64,000 nucleotides of DNA from Polytrichum commune (Eukaryota; Streptophyta; Polytrichopsida; Polytrichales; Polytrichaceae): contig OX485808.1 of assembly GCA_950295325.1 (NCBI GenBank), positions 23,270,527 to 23,334,526 of the forward strand, written 5' to 3'. The notes beneath the pieces are model-generated. The model had not been told where the DNA came from, made no database searches, and saw only the letters and a program-made list of their open reading frames with translations. A program made the translations under genes and the position numbers. Below, piece after piece: positions 50,151-60,204 of the stretch. Numbering within the stretch: the first letter of the stretch is position 1; the number at the start of each line of letters is the position of its first letter.

Positions 50151-53100
50151 GTCCGTGGAGAGGGCAACACCTTTGCCCCCATCATCTGCACTTGAATCCA
50201 AATGCGTATCCTCTCCACTACAATCAGTTTGTGTAGCTAAATAGCTACCCACATATGAAGTATCACCAAGAAATAGAAGTGGAAACATTTTATGGGCCTC
50301 CAACTTCCCAAACTCTTGGGCCAAAGCCAAAAAAACACGTTGGGCTCGAAGCTCTTCCGCAACATAAAGTTTCAAAGGAAATAATCCCTCGGTGTCATTG
50401 ACCTCAATGTGATCCTTGGATTGCAGCTCCATTGCCCCCTGACCATTGTTCTCTGCCCTCAGAGTACGCAATTCGTCATTCATACGTTGTTGAGCAGCAA
50501 GACAAATTCCAATTATCCACACAATGCTGTTAAGATCCATAGTTTGCCCCAATAGGAAACGTCTCTGACCTTCCTGAACCCCGTGAGCAGCCGTGGTACC
50601 TGTAAGAAAACCCATGGTGCGTTCCCGCTCATCTGCCGTAGGCTCCTCATAAGTTTGGGTTTTTGAATCCCAAACCATGCCAGGTCCACGAGATCGAAAT
50701 GCAAAAGACTGTGGATATGTCACAAAAGTAGGTAGTGCACCTCTTGGAATGCCCACCTTATTAATTAATGCAAATGGCAAGGTGTCATCCTTGGTAACTG
50801 CCAAGGAAACACGATGATCATCTAAAATGTCATCCACTTTGCGATCCATAAGGCGGGGAATGCGGGCAATCGCCGCTGAAAGCACCCGAGGTGATACCAA
50901 GTTGGTCCAAAACCAACGAGGCCGATGAGCAAAGGATCCCAAAGATGCAGCATCCAGAAATGTTGGAGTACCCAGAATTTGGTTAATGTACTCACCATCC
51001 TTCACCACTTTGTGCCGGGTATCACCCAATAATGGTACATTTTCGAAAATGTACCCTGGCGGAGTTGATTGGTGGGTAAACCACCATTGCGTCAATCGCG
51101 TCAAATCCGCAAACAAACTAGACCTAGGATCATCCAATCTCTGGCCAGTTCCTGCCCGCGAATGGCCTTGACAAGGCCATCCTGCAAGAATCAAATCCAC
51201 GTGGCCCAACCTTCTCAAATCCTCATCACTAATCATAGTGACATCTTGAGGAAGTTGACCACAACATCCATGAATGGCAGAGGCTGACAATTGTGCGGGG
51301 TATCTCAACAACAATTGTTGGATGTGGTGTCGGACGGCTCTGTTGGCTGCATACCCATTGTCCACATGAATATATCGCCAAACTGTAATTCCAGCTTCCA
51401 ACACTGCCGCCAAACCTGTGCCAATGCCTCCAAAGATCTCCACAAGGACAATACCTTCAGGTGATGGTTGCCAACGAATGGGTTGAGCAAAAGAAAATGA
51501 GGATAAAGTTGGAGGTGCCTCTCCAAGCTCCAAATCCGCTACAATGTGTCGACAATGGTCGGATAACTCCTTAGGAGTTCGCCATGGTGGAGGTGGATCC
51601 TTGAAATGTCGAGCAGGAATTTGAAAAGATGGTAAAAATTGTTGTTCTGCCGCATTACAAGTGTAGTCCATTGTTTCCTCCAATAAAACTGGAGCACAAG
51701 GCAAATCTGCAACTGAACCGCTGCAACCAAACATTGCCTCCGCAACCATAGTCATAGCAGTGGCTGCAAATGTGACGGGAATAAATACCTTCCTGCCATC
51801 TCCAGTGGACCATCCCGGTCTAATCCATGCCTCTTCCGTCCAATTATCCAAACCAAAGCCAAGTGGGTAAAGAGCTTGCTGACCAACAAGTATATCATAG
51901 TTGGTAGCATTAGTAACAACACACCTCATTGACAAATGAGTGTAAGTAGGCCCTGCCCCCACATGAAAAATCAAACGTAGAGGTGCCTTGGTGTAACCTG
52001 TTGCACGTTCAGTGCCCCCTACTGAAGTCACAATAGTGAATGGACAAGGATCCAAGCTTGCTGGCGTCAATCCAAGACTGTCAGCAAGTCCTTTGCCAAT
52101 CATAACCGGTTGAGCACCGGAATCCATCATAACTCTCAGTGGTGTAGCACGGATAGTGGGCATATCCGTACGTGAAACGACAAACAAAGATTTGTCGTTT
52201 ATCAGCCGTACAACTCCTGGTTGCAAATTATGCCGTTCGCGAGCAGGCCTTGCAGAAATGTCTGCAAGATATGCCGCTCCGGACGCATAATTCGCAAACA
52301 ACGTATCCACTGCTGAAATTGATGCTGGAGGAATATCAGTTTGCTTACCAAAAGCAATGATCGCCGCATCCGCAAGACTCGCTCGCAAATTGGCTAAGTC
52401 CTCCACCTCCTCAGCCACAGGTACGTCAACCACAGCTTGGGATACTTGAAGGGATGGCAAATCCGCCTTACCTTCTAACATTCTCCCAGCTAAATGAAAA
52501 ACTGTAGCAGGCTTGAAATCCGAAGCCATAAACTCCGAACCCGAGAAAATTGGCATATGGAGAATTTTATATGCCAATGCCTGCGTAACATCCTTCGAGA
52601 TGGAATCCCCATCTCTCAAAGGTACAGGGTTTTTAGCCCCAACAACAGTGGTGTCTACCAATCCAAATGAAAGAGGTAAACGTGCTTGACCAATTTGATC
52701 AGCTGGTCCGGCATGGCGAGGATGCAGCACCTCGTTGCTACCACCACTCGTGGAAGCCACCGCATCTGCCAATGTTTGTGAGCGAGTAGAAGCCGCCGCC
52801 ACCACCTCTCCAGCTGCTCCAAACATATACATGTCCGAACCCGAGGTGCCACCACCCACATGCGGCTCATAAATTTGAGCAATAGATGCAGAAGATTTGA
52901 GCTTTTGCTCAAGCTCTGCCACCTTAGCCTCAAGACTCTGCTCCCTTGGAGACTTTCCAGTGACATAACTGGCAGGCCGCATCTCAGGATGAAGTAGGAA
53001 ACAATGATCCACATCGTGATTAGTGCCACCACAATGGCTACATTTCAATTGTCTCTTCTTAGAATTGTCCCCTGCCCTTACTGGTTCCATCTTTTGTTTT

Positions 53101-54245
53101 AATTTTCCCAAAGGCTGAGTTTTCTTCTTCTTAGGACAATTGGGATCATTCTTCGAATGACCAGCTTCTCCACAACCCCAACAATGCAAAATCTTTTGCT
53201 CCTTGACGAGTTGAGTCTCAGCTAAACTACTAGTAGCTGTGACAATTCTTCTTGGTTTCGGACTCTCTGTCATCCAAGATACCATATCCGTGGCATCATG
53301 TTGGCAAAGAGCCCGATCACATTTCTCAACCACGGCAAACGCTTGTGCAAGCGTAGCTCGGCCCTCGTAGTCGAGGATAATCCGAGGTGATGCCAACTCA
53401 AGTAGCCGCTTGTCAATCTTAGACAAAAATATTTTAACAAGCTGACTCTCAGCAAAAACACCTCCCGACTCCACAGCAAATCGCGCGAGTCGCGTATACA
53501 TGGTCCGTGGAGTATCATCCTTCTCTCGGCGGAAATCCTGGATGCGCTGCATCTGGTCTCGCCGAAATCCACCATACTCCACTTCCAAATGTGCGACAAA
53601 TTCAGTAAGGGGATTAAATGGAGGTGGTGGACCAACAGCCGTCAATGCTGCCTGTGTAGCACGTGCCATCCGTGAAAGGGTAGCCGTGCTACTGCCAGCC
53701 ACCAGTGGCCCAAATGCCAGTTCTTGGTCCTCAGACTCATCCGGTGGATCCTCCTCCTTTAAGGTGGGTGGAGCTAAGGTGGCAATCGCCCCATCTTTAA
53801 GGGCTGAAATAAGTTCAACCCGGGCCTCCCAATACTGCTCCACCTCCCGAAGTTGTCGCTGATGACCCTCCGTCCATCGTTCGTAAGTTTGGAGTGCCTC
53901 ATACTCCAAATGTTGAGGCAGAAGTTCAAAGGCATACCAATCATTGAAATTGGAAGACCTTTGGCGTTTCTCCTTAATCCAGGTACGAAACCGGAGTTTC
54001 CAATCGGACAAGGAAATTCCCCCAGCTCGACCTGAGAACCGATCACGCACTGAATTGTGGCGATCGTCCTCCATTTCGTCGAACGTGCCGACACTCCAAA
54101 TCCGAAGCCTACTGGTAGTGTCCAACGCCGAAATAGGCTCAAAAGCCTCGTTGGTATCTACCTCTGGCTCAAGATTTGTGGTATGCACGTCCTCCAAGTA
54201 ATCTGGTGATGGAGATCGATAATATCGGCTCCTAGTTTGCACCAT
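50148..54245 (-). CDS. Gag-protease-cytosine methyltransferase polyprotein
   Basis: 1365 codons from ATG at 54245. Gag-like, charged and helical region about residues 60-330 (FNPLTEFVAHLEVEYGG, then RRDQMQRIQDFRREKDD). Zinc knuckles at C355-C358-H363-C370 (six residues before the last Cys instead of four) and C402-C405-H410-C415 (canonical). A short coiled coil near 433-452. Aspartic protease with MMDSG (D708) and NYDILVG downstream. Then a DNMT3-like C5-methyltransferase, about residues 929-1252, followed by a 110-residue tail. Gag and protease process the particle; the methyltransferase would methylate cytosine in DNA. ORF1 is much longer than usual for gypsy Gag-PR because of the inserted enzyme. 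It has no internal stop and no decay of catalytic residues. Confidence 0.95.
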   Translation of the reverse strand: MVQTRSRYYRSPSPDYLEDVHTTNLEPEVDTNEAFEPISALDTTSRLRIWSVGTFDEMEDDRHNSVRDRFSGRAGGISLSDWKLRFRTWIKEKRQRSSNFNDWYAFELLPQHLEYEALQTYERWTEGHQRQLREVEQYWEARVELISALKDGAIATLAPPTLKEEDPPDESEDQELAFGPLVAGSSTATLSRMARATQAALTAVGPPPPFNPLTEFVAHLEVEYGGFRRDQMQRIQDFRREKDDTPRTMYTRLARFAVESGGVFAESQLVKIFLSKIDKRLLELASPRIILDYEGRATLAQAFAVVEKCDRALCQHDATDMVSWMTESPKPRRIVTATSSLAETQLVKEQKILHCWGCGEAGHSKNDPNCPKKKKTQPLGKLKQKMEPVRAGDNSKKRQLKCSHCGGTNHDVDHCFLLHPEMRPASYVTGKSPREQSLEAKVAELEQKLKSSASIAQIYEPHVGGGTSGSDMYMFGAAGEVVAAASTRSQTLADAVASTSGGSNEVLHPRHAGPADQIGQARLPLSFGLVDTTVVGAKNPVPLRDGDSISKDVTQALAYKILHMPIFSGSEFMASDFKPATVFHLAGRMLEGKADLPSLQVSQAVVDVPVAEEVEDLANLRASLADAAIIAFGKQTDIPPASISAVDTLFANYASGAAYLADISARPARERHNLQPGVVRLINDKSLFVVSRTDMPTIRATPLRVMMDSGAQPVMIGKGLADSLGLTPASLDPCPFTIVTSVGGTERATGYTKAPLRLIFHVGAGPTYTHLSMRCVVTNATNYDILVGQQALYPLGFGLDNWTEEAWIRPGWSTGDGRKVFIPVTFAATAMTMVAEAMFGCSGSVADLPCAPVLLEETMDYTCNAAEQQFLPSFQIPARHFKDPPPPWRTPKELSDHCRHIVADLELGEAPPTLSSFSFAQPIRWQPSPEGIVLVEIFGGIGTGLAAVLEAGITVWRYIHVDNGYAANRAVRHHIQQLLLRYPAQLSASAIHGCCGQLPQDVTMISDEDLRRLGHVDLILAGWPCQGHSRAGTGQRLDDPRSSLFADLTRLTQWWFTHQSTPPGYIFENVPLLGDTRHKVVKDGEYINQILGTPTFLDAASLGSFAHRPRWFWTNLVSPRVLSAAIARIPRLMDRKVDDILDDHRVSLAVTKDDTLPFALINKVGIPRGALPTFVTYPQSFAFRSRGPGMVWDSKTQTYEEPTADERERTMGFLTGTTAAHGVQEGQRRFLLGQTMDLNSIVWIIGICLAAQQRMNDELRTLRAENNGQGAMELQSKDHIEVNDTEGLFPLKLYVAEELRAQRVFLALAQEFGKLEAHKMFPLLFLGDTSYVGSYLATQTDCSGEDTHLDSSADDGGKGVALSTD
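50490..51461 (-). other. DNMT3-like cytosine-5 methyltransferase domain
   Basis: Residues about 929-1252 of ORF1. Motif I (SAM binding) VEIFGGIGTG at 935-944; motif IV with the catalytic cysteine, AGWPCQGHS, C1025; motif VI YIFENV with E1068; motif VIII-like AHRPRWFWTNL near 1106-1116; target-recognition region to about 1200; ERTMGF near 1208; motif X RRFLLGQTMDLNSIVWIIG near 1228-1246. Order I-IV-VI-VIII-X is not permuted, which excludes plant DRM. There is no BAH or chromodomain, unlike MET1 and CMT. Phrases such as FGGIGTGLAAVLEAGI, FENV and HRPRWFW resemble DNMT3. The enzyme looks active. The product is 5-methylcytosine; sequence preference cannot be read from here. Confidence 0.9.
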
Positions 54246-55403
54246 AAAATAATCACTTGAGTACCTGCAACTATCTACAAGGTAATGGCAACCTGCACCT
54301 GTTGCGGGCTATCTAAATGGCAATCCCTTGCCAAATGCCAAGTGTTTATGCCCCCAGAATTCCAAAATTGTGCAAAGGTTTGAGATTGGTAATTAAAATG
54401 AAAAATCAGCGTTGAAAAGGCTCATTTCCAAGGTGATTATGAACTCCAATCAACAAACTAAGTGCACCAATGGACTCCTAGGAAGATTTCACACAAATTA
54501 GGCTCAAATTTCACTCCAATCGGAGTTAATTTGCTCCCAAAAACAAAAATCAGCGTTGAAATTAGCAATTTCAGCAATGATTTTGACTTCCAATCAAAAA
54601 TCCAATTACACCATTGGATTCCTTGGCAAATTTCACACAAAATAGGCTCAAATTTCACTTCAATCGGAGCTAGTATGCCCCCAAATTTGTGCCTCAAAGT
54701 TTGTGACAATGAAATGCCAAATTTGAAAGTGAAAGTAAAAAAATAAAAAAAATCCGGTTTATTTAAAAATTTAAATTAAATTAAATTAAATTAAAACAAA
54801 ACAAAACAAAACAAAAAATTAATTAACTTAATTAACTTAATTATCCTAAATTAATTAACTTAATTAACTTAATCTAATTAAATTAGTTAACTTAACCTAA
54901 TTATGGAATTAATTAACTAAAGGGGAAATTAATTACCTGCAAAAGGGGAAGGGGGGCCAAGCTGGCGCCGCCCGCCCCCGGCCCGGGATTTTGCCGCCTT
55001 CGGTTCAGAATGGGAGCTCCAGGAGCTCCAAGAGTGTCCGTGGAGCTCCGGAGCTCCAAAAAAAATTAAAAAAAATTAAAAATTCGAATTTTAAGTTTGG
55101 TTTGTGTTTGTTTGTAAACTTAAAAAATTAAACTTTGCTTTTACAAATTGCAAGCAAGAATGATGTGACTTGAGAATCTTGAGACCAAATGGAATCTCAA
55201 GATTCAACCATCAACACTTGAAGAAAACACAAAGAGACAACAAAAGAAAAATGGGAAGATTTCTCTCAAAATCTTCTTGAGGGTTGCAAGAAATGACAAA
55301 CTAAGCTTTCAAACACTTGTATCACTCATTTGCTCTCATTACTGGGCCATTCTGGCTCAGAAATACAACCAAGAATGAAAAATTTGAACAATTGTTGTCA
55401 AGT
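54246..55403 (-). other. 5' leader of the retrotransposon
   Basis: About 1.16 kb between the 5' LTR core and the Gag start, with no coding frame of note. It contains a ~136-bp direct duplication (about 54400-54540 and 54540-54690, sharing AAAATCAGCGTTGAAA and AGGCTCAAATTTCACT), a TTAAATTAA/AACTTAATT low-complexity stretch (54755-54930) and a GC-rich block (54945-55060) with repeated GGAGCTCC boxes that can pair with one another. A packaging or ribosome-entry role is conceivable but not shown. No tRNA-complementary primer site was identified. Confidence 0.7.
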
Positions 55404-55834
55404 ATGAGGGTTTCTCTCTCCAAGCTTAAGAAACTAAAATGTCTCCTTACAAAGCTTAAGAAACTCTAAAATTCACACACAAGAGTCAAGCTATCTCTCA
55501 CTCCACGAAGGGAGAATCCAAGAGTGCAAGTGGTGGAGAAAGAATGCAAAGGCTTTACTCATAATCTACTTCACCATAGCCATGAGAAAGCAACAACAAG
55601 CTCTCTCTCTCTCAAAACACACTCACAAGACTTGACTTGACAACAATGGCAAGTCAAGAGGCCTTCCTCTCCATACAACCCCAATCCTATGTGGAGTTCA
55701 TCCATGGAGTGGATGAACAACTAACTAGGACTCCCAATGGAGTCCGTTACTCATCCCAACACACATGGACTCCTAGTGGAGTCCATTTACTCCTAAATTG
55801 ACGTGACTTAGCCCCGATGTCACCTCACGTGACA
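55404..55834 (-). repeat. 5' LTR core (431 bp), lacking the 107-bp terminal block
   Basis: On the element's strand it starts TGTCACGTGAGGTGACATC, with a CACGTG G-box in the first dozen bases and AAGTCACGTCAA a little further on, both bZIP/bHLH-type elements known from plant promoters. It also has GGACTCC/GGAGTCC inverted boxes and a CT/GA-rich stretch. It ends CCCTCAT followed by ACTTGACAACAATTG, where the 3' LTR instead continues CTTGAAGAGG. No clear TATA box was seen. Confidence 0.85.
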
Positions 55835-55838
55835 GTCC
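55835..55838. repeat. Target-site duplication, right copy (GTCC)
   Basis: Matches GTCC at 46030-46033 on the other side of the element. Confidence 0.85.
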
Positions 55839-57728
55839 GATTATAGTTTGTATGATCTTTCAACTCCTTCATCTCTTCATTTTTCTTCAAGCACTGCTTC
55901 AAGTTGTGATCGTGCAATACAAGCATGAACCGACAAACTATCAACCGGATCATCCCATCATGTTCTTTGGGGAATAGATTCACTAGTACTAAATAACACC
56001 TCCTAAGAAAATGTGTCTTTCAAACCATATGACCACAAAGAATTACATTGTGGACATGAATCAAAATTTGAACCATATATCAATCCAATAACGTATATGA
56101 ATGCACCCATATCTAAGACATTATCCACTAATATTTTCATTTCACATTTACCAAATTTTGTCCTCAACTGTGCCCCACTTTCTTTTGAATTATTTTTTTC
56201 CTCTTAAAAAGAACAATATATTTGCACAATGTATCTATAAAATTATCACATTTTTTTGTGCATGGTCTATACTATTGCACCACATGCAATGAAACAATAT
56301 CCCTTCTACTAGTCCCAATAATGGTTTTGACAAATGATCATATGTTTAACCTTACTTTTCAAGTCTTACAAATTTAAACTTCAAATTCGTCATGTCTTTT
56401 AAAGTCATCCAAACTCAAATCATCACTCTTTGGAATCACATTGGAATATCTCTCAAAAGTTTGTTTGTGAGGAGTGAAAGTAAAAGCAACGTCATCACTT
56501 ACAATGGTTTTATCTCAACATCATTGTCTCTTCGTAAATAATGAAACTGCTTCATCAACGTCCTTCCAATCCATCTTCAAACCTCGTTTCTCCTTGCATT
56601 ACTTTAAAAGAGGTTCGATCATCTTTTTCAATCAAAGATCCATCACTTGTACAAACAATTTTGTCTTCTCTAATATCAATGTCATCTTTTTGGATACCGA
56701 CAATTATGCAAATTGATTGCAAGAGCTACCGCAATCTCAAAGCTATTGATCATTTCAACCTCCAAAATACAATTCACCTCCATATTTCTTGCATAGCAAC
56801 GAAGGTATTTTGTCACATTACCTCCATCAAATTGGTCCTCCTTATTCATAACGGATTGCAAAGTTATAGAGGCCAATGCTCCATTATGTTGTATACCTTG
56901 TTGTTGTTACATGTAAAAAATAAAAACTTAAAACATCTCTAGTAATCTTACGTCAAGTCTCCCATACTACCACCTTGACCCGCCATCAATTTTTAACTTA
57001 CAAATACATTTTCTCACAAAACCTACATTCCGGACATTTACATCGGATTCACCAAAATATGTCTCGTTGTTTGTGTTTGTCTGAAAGCACATGGTTTTCA
57101 GAAGTAAAAAAATGTAATTTAAATATTTTATAAAAAAACAAGTTGATTTCTAAGGATTCATTTTTTTACAAAAATATCTCGATTATATTAAATATGACTT
57201 TTTGTTATAAATTGAAAACTAATTTCATGGATCACAATATCTACTTAAATATTTAAAACAAAAACATCATTTCTTCATTCAAACTAAACTTTCAATCTTT
57301 CATTCAAACTAAATTTCTAATTTTTCATTCAAATTAAATTTTCACTCCTTCATTCAAATCAAATTCTTTATCTTCACTCAAACATCATTTTATCACACTC
57401 AAACTAATTTCATCACTATTCATTGCAATCAGCCAAACCTCACTTCTTCACTCATGCATTATCACTTGTTATTTCTATCACTCAAGTTTCTGGCATTCCT
57501 CATGCAATGTTCTTAGGCCTCTCACCAATAGTCTTCAGTGGTCTCCAAAGCTTCGTCAATGTTCTCCACCGCTCGTCTAAGGTCTTCCTCACTTCCAAAC
57601 TCCTCCAAACTTATAATGTCCCACCACCATTCTTTTATCTTAAATGTTGTTTTTACCCTTGTCTCTTTTGGCCAATGCAAAACCATTGGGGTTAGGGCAT
57701 CAAAGACCCCTAAGTGGCTAGGTAACAA
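55839..57728 (-). pseudogene. Old Ty3/gypsy remnant, upstream half (Gag)
   Basis: Minus-strand pieces of a Gag-like protein: 57522-57728 (GSEEDLRRAVENIDEALETT), 56682-56876 (QFDGGNVTKYLRC, then EVNCILEVEMINSFEIA) and, next to the insertion, a lysine/glutamate-rich stretch ending KDHTNYN. The last frame continues without a shift as RTLKLPQIQ on the other side of the young element (46033 downwards). Stops, gaps and AT-rich filler (57000-57420) show long decay. It is older than, and interrupted by, the methyltransferase element. Confidence 0.5.
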
Positions 57729-57959
57729 TTATTGTTATTGTTGCTGCAAGTAAACCTCAACCTTTGGTAACCCTAACTACAAGTCCTACCTACAAAGTTT
57801 TTCCTACCAAAACCGCCCGGTCTTGAACTCAAATCCGATTCTTTATTAAACAACTAATTAAAACATGATTACTACAACATCATACTAATTTCCATCTACA
57901 TACATATTGAAAATAAGAATAACACACATAAATGCCTACGTTTTAATTAGTGACTAGCC

Positions 57960-58790
57960 CACATCACGACAACGATCGGTGGGTCATTACCTTCTCGGTC
58001 TCGCCCGCCATTGATGCGGGCGACAACAACTTCGTCATGTTGTAGAACCGGTTGTTGTTCATCGTGCAATAGAATCAAGACATCTAGGTGTTGATCGCCT
58101 CACTCATCAACATGTTCAACATCAAGGTCAACCAGCCAGATATGGACGGTGACAAGTCAATGCGCATAAAGGTTGACGAGGTGGTCACGCACATCGCGGA
58201 CCAAACTCGTTCCCGAGGCATTGCCACGAGCGTTTGCACACCATCGGTAAAAAGGTCATTGTCAAGAAGATCGCTATGTATGTGATGAAGTTGATCGCCG
58301 GCCTCAATGGCGTGAAGGCAAAGCGCGACGGTGCCAATAAGGTCCCCTAGCATGATGTGTTGCTTGTGTTGCCCACTCAGTTGGTCAAGCTATGCCACAA
58401 CACATTCCTCCGTGAGGTGCTAGAGCCGTATTGTGAGCATGTCTCCAAGGTTTGGCTGGAAGACAAGGTTGACCATATCAAGGTGGAACACTGAGATCTG
58501 CACAAATTCTATAGCAAGGACGCGATCACGCGCGTCACCATCAACAAACACAACATATAGTGTGACATTCAACGACGCATGGGACGTTGCACCTAGCCGA
58601 TTCTAGGCCTTGTGTTTGTTCTGCGGCGGGTTGGCCACCATCTTCGCCAATACGATGGCAATTGAGCCAGACTTCCCATTCTCAAATGGGAGATGGACGA
58701 GAGCCACACTGCCCTCATGCACATGTCGCTCGAGGGGATCTTTCAGGCCAAATAGCGCTCCATGTTGCAATCACTGATTGAGTGATCCAT
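57960..58790 (+). pseudogene. Decayed hAT-like transposase tail
   Basis: A GC-richer block whose plus-strand frames, read with several frame changes and stops, give VDEVVTHIADQTRS, KLCHNTFLREVLEPYCEHV, FCGGLATIFANT and ILKWEMDESHTALMHMSLEG. The last two resemble the C-terminal region of hAT-related transposases in which a conserved 'atvfpnta.vEsdFS' block is followed by 'LSLEGI'. At least three frame changes and five stops are visible, so it is non-functional. No TIRs or 8-bp duplication were found. The family call is tentative. Confidence 0.4.
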
Positions 58791-59364
58791 AAACCAATCT
58801 TGGCGTCGTCCATAAACTAGCTCAGTTTCTGTAATGTATGGATTTCCATATCTTTAGGAAGCTTGCCTAATAAAGACCTCATAATAGGATAAGCAATGCA
58901 ATTGCACATGTGGCATTAAAATACCATGGATAGTATATTGTACATGGAAGACCAACCCATACATGGGTTACTTGGAGGCAAGGCTGCAACCATCCAACAA
59001 GAACCAATGTATGGGTTGGTTTGCCCTCCCCCTAAGGTACTAAGAGAACTAGAATGTCGACATGGTGTCCAAACATGTATTATCCAAACAAGCTAATTAT
59101 ACTCCATGTCACTTACAATACAAACAACTAAAAATGGAATAAGGTACACCTAATATATATGTGTTTTGGTATGTTGAAGTGTGAATTGGGCCTCTTAAAT
59201 ATTGAGAGAGGCATGATGGCAACCCATTAGGAGTGCCATGAATGAGCGACGCTTCACCTCAATCAAAACCGCAAGCTCATTTGCGAACCCATAGTGGATT
59301 TATCCTAGATGCCTAAAGATAAAGAGGTCGAATTCCATCCCTTAACCCTTGGATGGACGAGGTT
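58791..59364. other. Non-coding stretch with dispersed repeat fragments
   Basis: 58870-58935 resembles the right part of the TIR element at 42360-42432 ('CCTCATAATAGG', 'TTGCACATGTGGCA', 'TACCATGGATAG'). 'CCAACCCATACATGGGTT' at about 58951 and 'ATGTATGGGTTGG' downstream form a short inverted repeat. No gene seen. Confidence 0.4.
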
Positions 59365-59373
59365 CTTCTCTAT

Positions 59374-60204
59374 GGCGGACATTAAGTTCGCCCATACGAA
59401 CTATGGGGGATGTCAAATCTGGGCGGGGGCAGCCTCCAAGGAAATTTTTGAACCCGACCGAAAACTGCTGCCCGCCCCGCCCAACTTCGAAAAAAATATT
59501 GCCCTTGCATTCTTGAAGGCTGCTTGACTACAAATCCCATATATATTGAGTGCACTTCGCCTTCAAGGTCTAAACTCCAATATATATGTGCACTTCCAAT
59601 TAGCAATTCATTGGGATTTCACTCCGGAAATGAAACCATCAATGAAGCACGTAATTAACTTGGAGGTCAAATAAAATTACAAAATCCTCATTAACATTGA
59701 GGTTATAATATTTATGACTTACCATATACTGAATTGGTTTGAATGTGTATGAATACTTGTGAAAGTAGGCGGCGTTACTAAAATATTATAAAATATACAT
59801 ACTATACCAGCACACTAAATTTAAGTGTCATTTTAGAATGACAAAGACAATTTCAAATGGTAAGTCATAAATATTATAACCTCAATGTTAATGAGGATTT
59901 TGTAATTTTATTTGACCTCCAAGTTAATTACGTGCTTCATTGATGGTTTCATTTCTGGAGTGAAATCCCAATGAATTGCTAATTGGAAGTGCACATATAT
60001 ATTGGATTTTAGACCTTGAAGACGAAGTGCAGTCAATATGGGATTTGTAATCAAGCCGGCCTTCAAGAATGCAAGGGCAATATTTTTTTCGAAATTGGGC
60101 GGGGCGGGCAATAGTTTTTGGTCGGGTTCAAAAATTTCCTTGGAGGTTGCCCCCGCCCGGATCTGACACCCCCATAGTTCGTATGGGAGAACTTAATGTC
60201 CGCC
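59374..60204. mobile_element. Mutator-type foldback element with 350-bp TIRs
   Basis: The ends are GGCGGACATTAAG and its inverse, flanked by the identical 9-bp duplication CTTCTCTAT (59365-59373 and 60205-60213), the Mutator/MULE signature. The arms 59374-59725 and 59857-60204 are inverted copies almost throughout, leaving a loop of about 131 bp. Differences between arms are mostly transitions, several at CpG. No transposase; the 72-75-codon frames inside mirror each other because of the arms. Confidence 0.92.

Larger units (their letters stand above)
46034..55834 (-). mobile_element. Ty3/gypsy retrotransposon with DNA methyltransferase and PHD finger
   Basis: A 9.8-kb LTR element on the minus strand, flanked by GTCC. 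The order is 5' LTR core (55404-55834), leader (54246-55403), ORF1 Gag-zinc knuckles-protease-DNMT (50148-54245), UAG, ORF2 RT-RNase H (48279-50135), UAA, integrase-PHD (47004-48278), a purine-rich tract near 46679-46690 and the 3' LTR (46034-46569). RT before integrase places it in Ty3/gypsy (Metaviridae). All three ORFs are in one frame, interrupted only by the two stops. LTR cores differ by about three substitutions and one 2-bp indel, so insertion is recent. No tRNA primer-binding site was recognised next to the 5' LTR. Confidence 0.95.

Noticed and set aside
50490-51461. Methyltransferase as a host DRM-type gene or bacterial contamination
   Set aside because: Motif order is not permuted as in DRM, and the domain is in frame inside Gag-protease with retroelement ORFs on both sides.
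53500-53862. 120-codon plus-strand ORF opposite the Gag gene
   Set aside because: Antisense shadow of the 1365-codon ORF, which has clear domains on the minus strand.
55330-55403. tRNA primer-binding site next to the 5' LTR
   Set aside because: The element strand shows TGGTTGTATTTCTGAGCC about 30 bases inside, loosely like an initiator-tRNA site (TGGTATCAGAGCC), but with insertions and at the wrong distance; not supported.
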